Shown: piece by piece, positions 5,111 to 5,127 of the stretch
How positions within the stretch are numbered: the stretch's first letter is position 1
How the letters are laid out: each line of letters opens with the position of its first letter
DNA from: Elusimicrobiota bacterium
GTDB taxonomy: Bacteria; Elusimicrobiota; Elusimicrobia; FEN-1173
Assembly: GCA_003158755.1 (NCBI GenBank)
Contig: PMLF01000236.1
Coordinates: 234 to 5,360 of the forward strand
Direction: 5' to 3'
DNA: 5,127 nucleotides
Position numbers and translations under genes: made by a program
Notes under the pieces: model-generated
Databases searched by the model: none
The model's input: only the letters and a program-made list of their open reading frames with translations
Told to the model about the DNA's origin: nothing

Positions 5111-5127
5111 TTGGTTTTTTGAGCATG

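Overview
The window carries seven protein genes, all on the minus strand. In order of transcription (right to left) they are queD-like, sufE, lgt, mdh, a PUR-alpha-like small gene (DUF3276 type), coaX, and the start of a secreted protein that runs off the left edge. Coding density is high. No gene-free stretch reaches 300 bases; the longest are 159 bases between sufE and lgt and 156 bases at the right edge. The DNA is GC-rich. Lgt plus a signal-peptide-bearing, glycine-rich, barrel-like protein suggest a Gram-negative (diderm) bacterium. CoaX rather than CoaA, the small PUR-domain gene, and dispersed palindromes of the kind common in environmental genomes (Deltaproteobacteria, Nitrospirota, Elusimicrobiota and similar groups) fit that picture. 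I cannot place it to phylum from this sequence alone.

Right part (about 3960-5127): a palindrome-rich leader precedes queD, which is joined to sufE by a 4-base ATGA overlap. queD belongs to the deazapurine (queuosine) branch and sufE to Fe-S cluster sulfur transfer. Middle (1949-3960): lgt (lipoprotein lipidation), a structured spacer, then malate dehydrogenase. Left (1-1898): the PUR-like gene, type III pantothenate kinase, and the partial exported protein. These are mostly housekeeping functions, and spacing suggests one or a few co-directional transcripts. No convincing promoter or intrinsic terminator was found.

The most interesting structure lies between sufE and lgt. A segment of about 150 bp ends in 14-base inverted repeats (13 of 14 matching) and contains a large internal foldback. 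It is flanked by two copies of a 13-base direct repeat, GGAAGGAACTCAT. The upstream copy contains the sufE stop overlapped by an ATG in the same ATGA arrangement used at queD/sufE. The downstream copy contains the present lgt start. The simplest reading is that sufE and lgt once overlapped by ATGA, and a MITE-like element inserted exactly there. The target duplication regenerated both the sufE stop and the lgt start, and left a 9-residue remnant of the old lgt start behind sufE.
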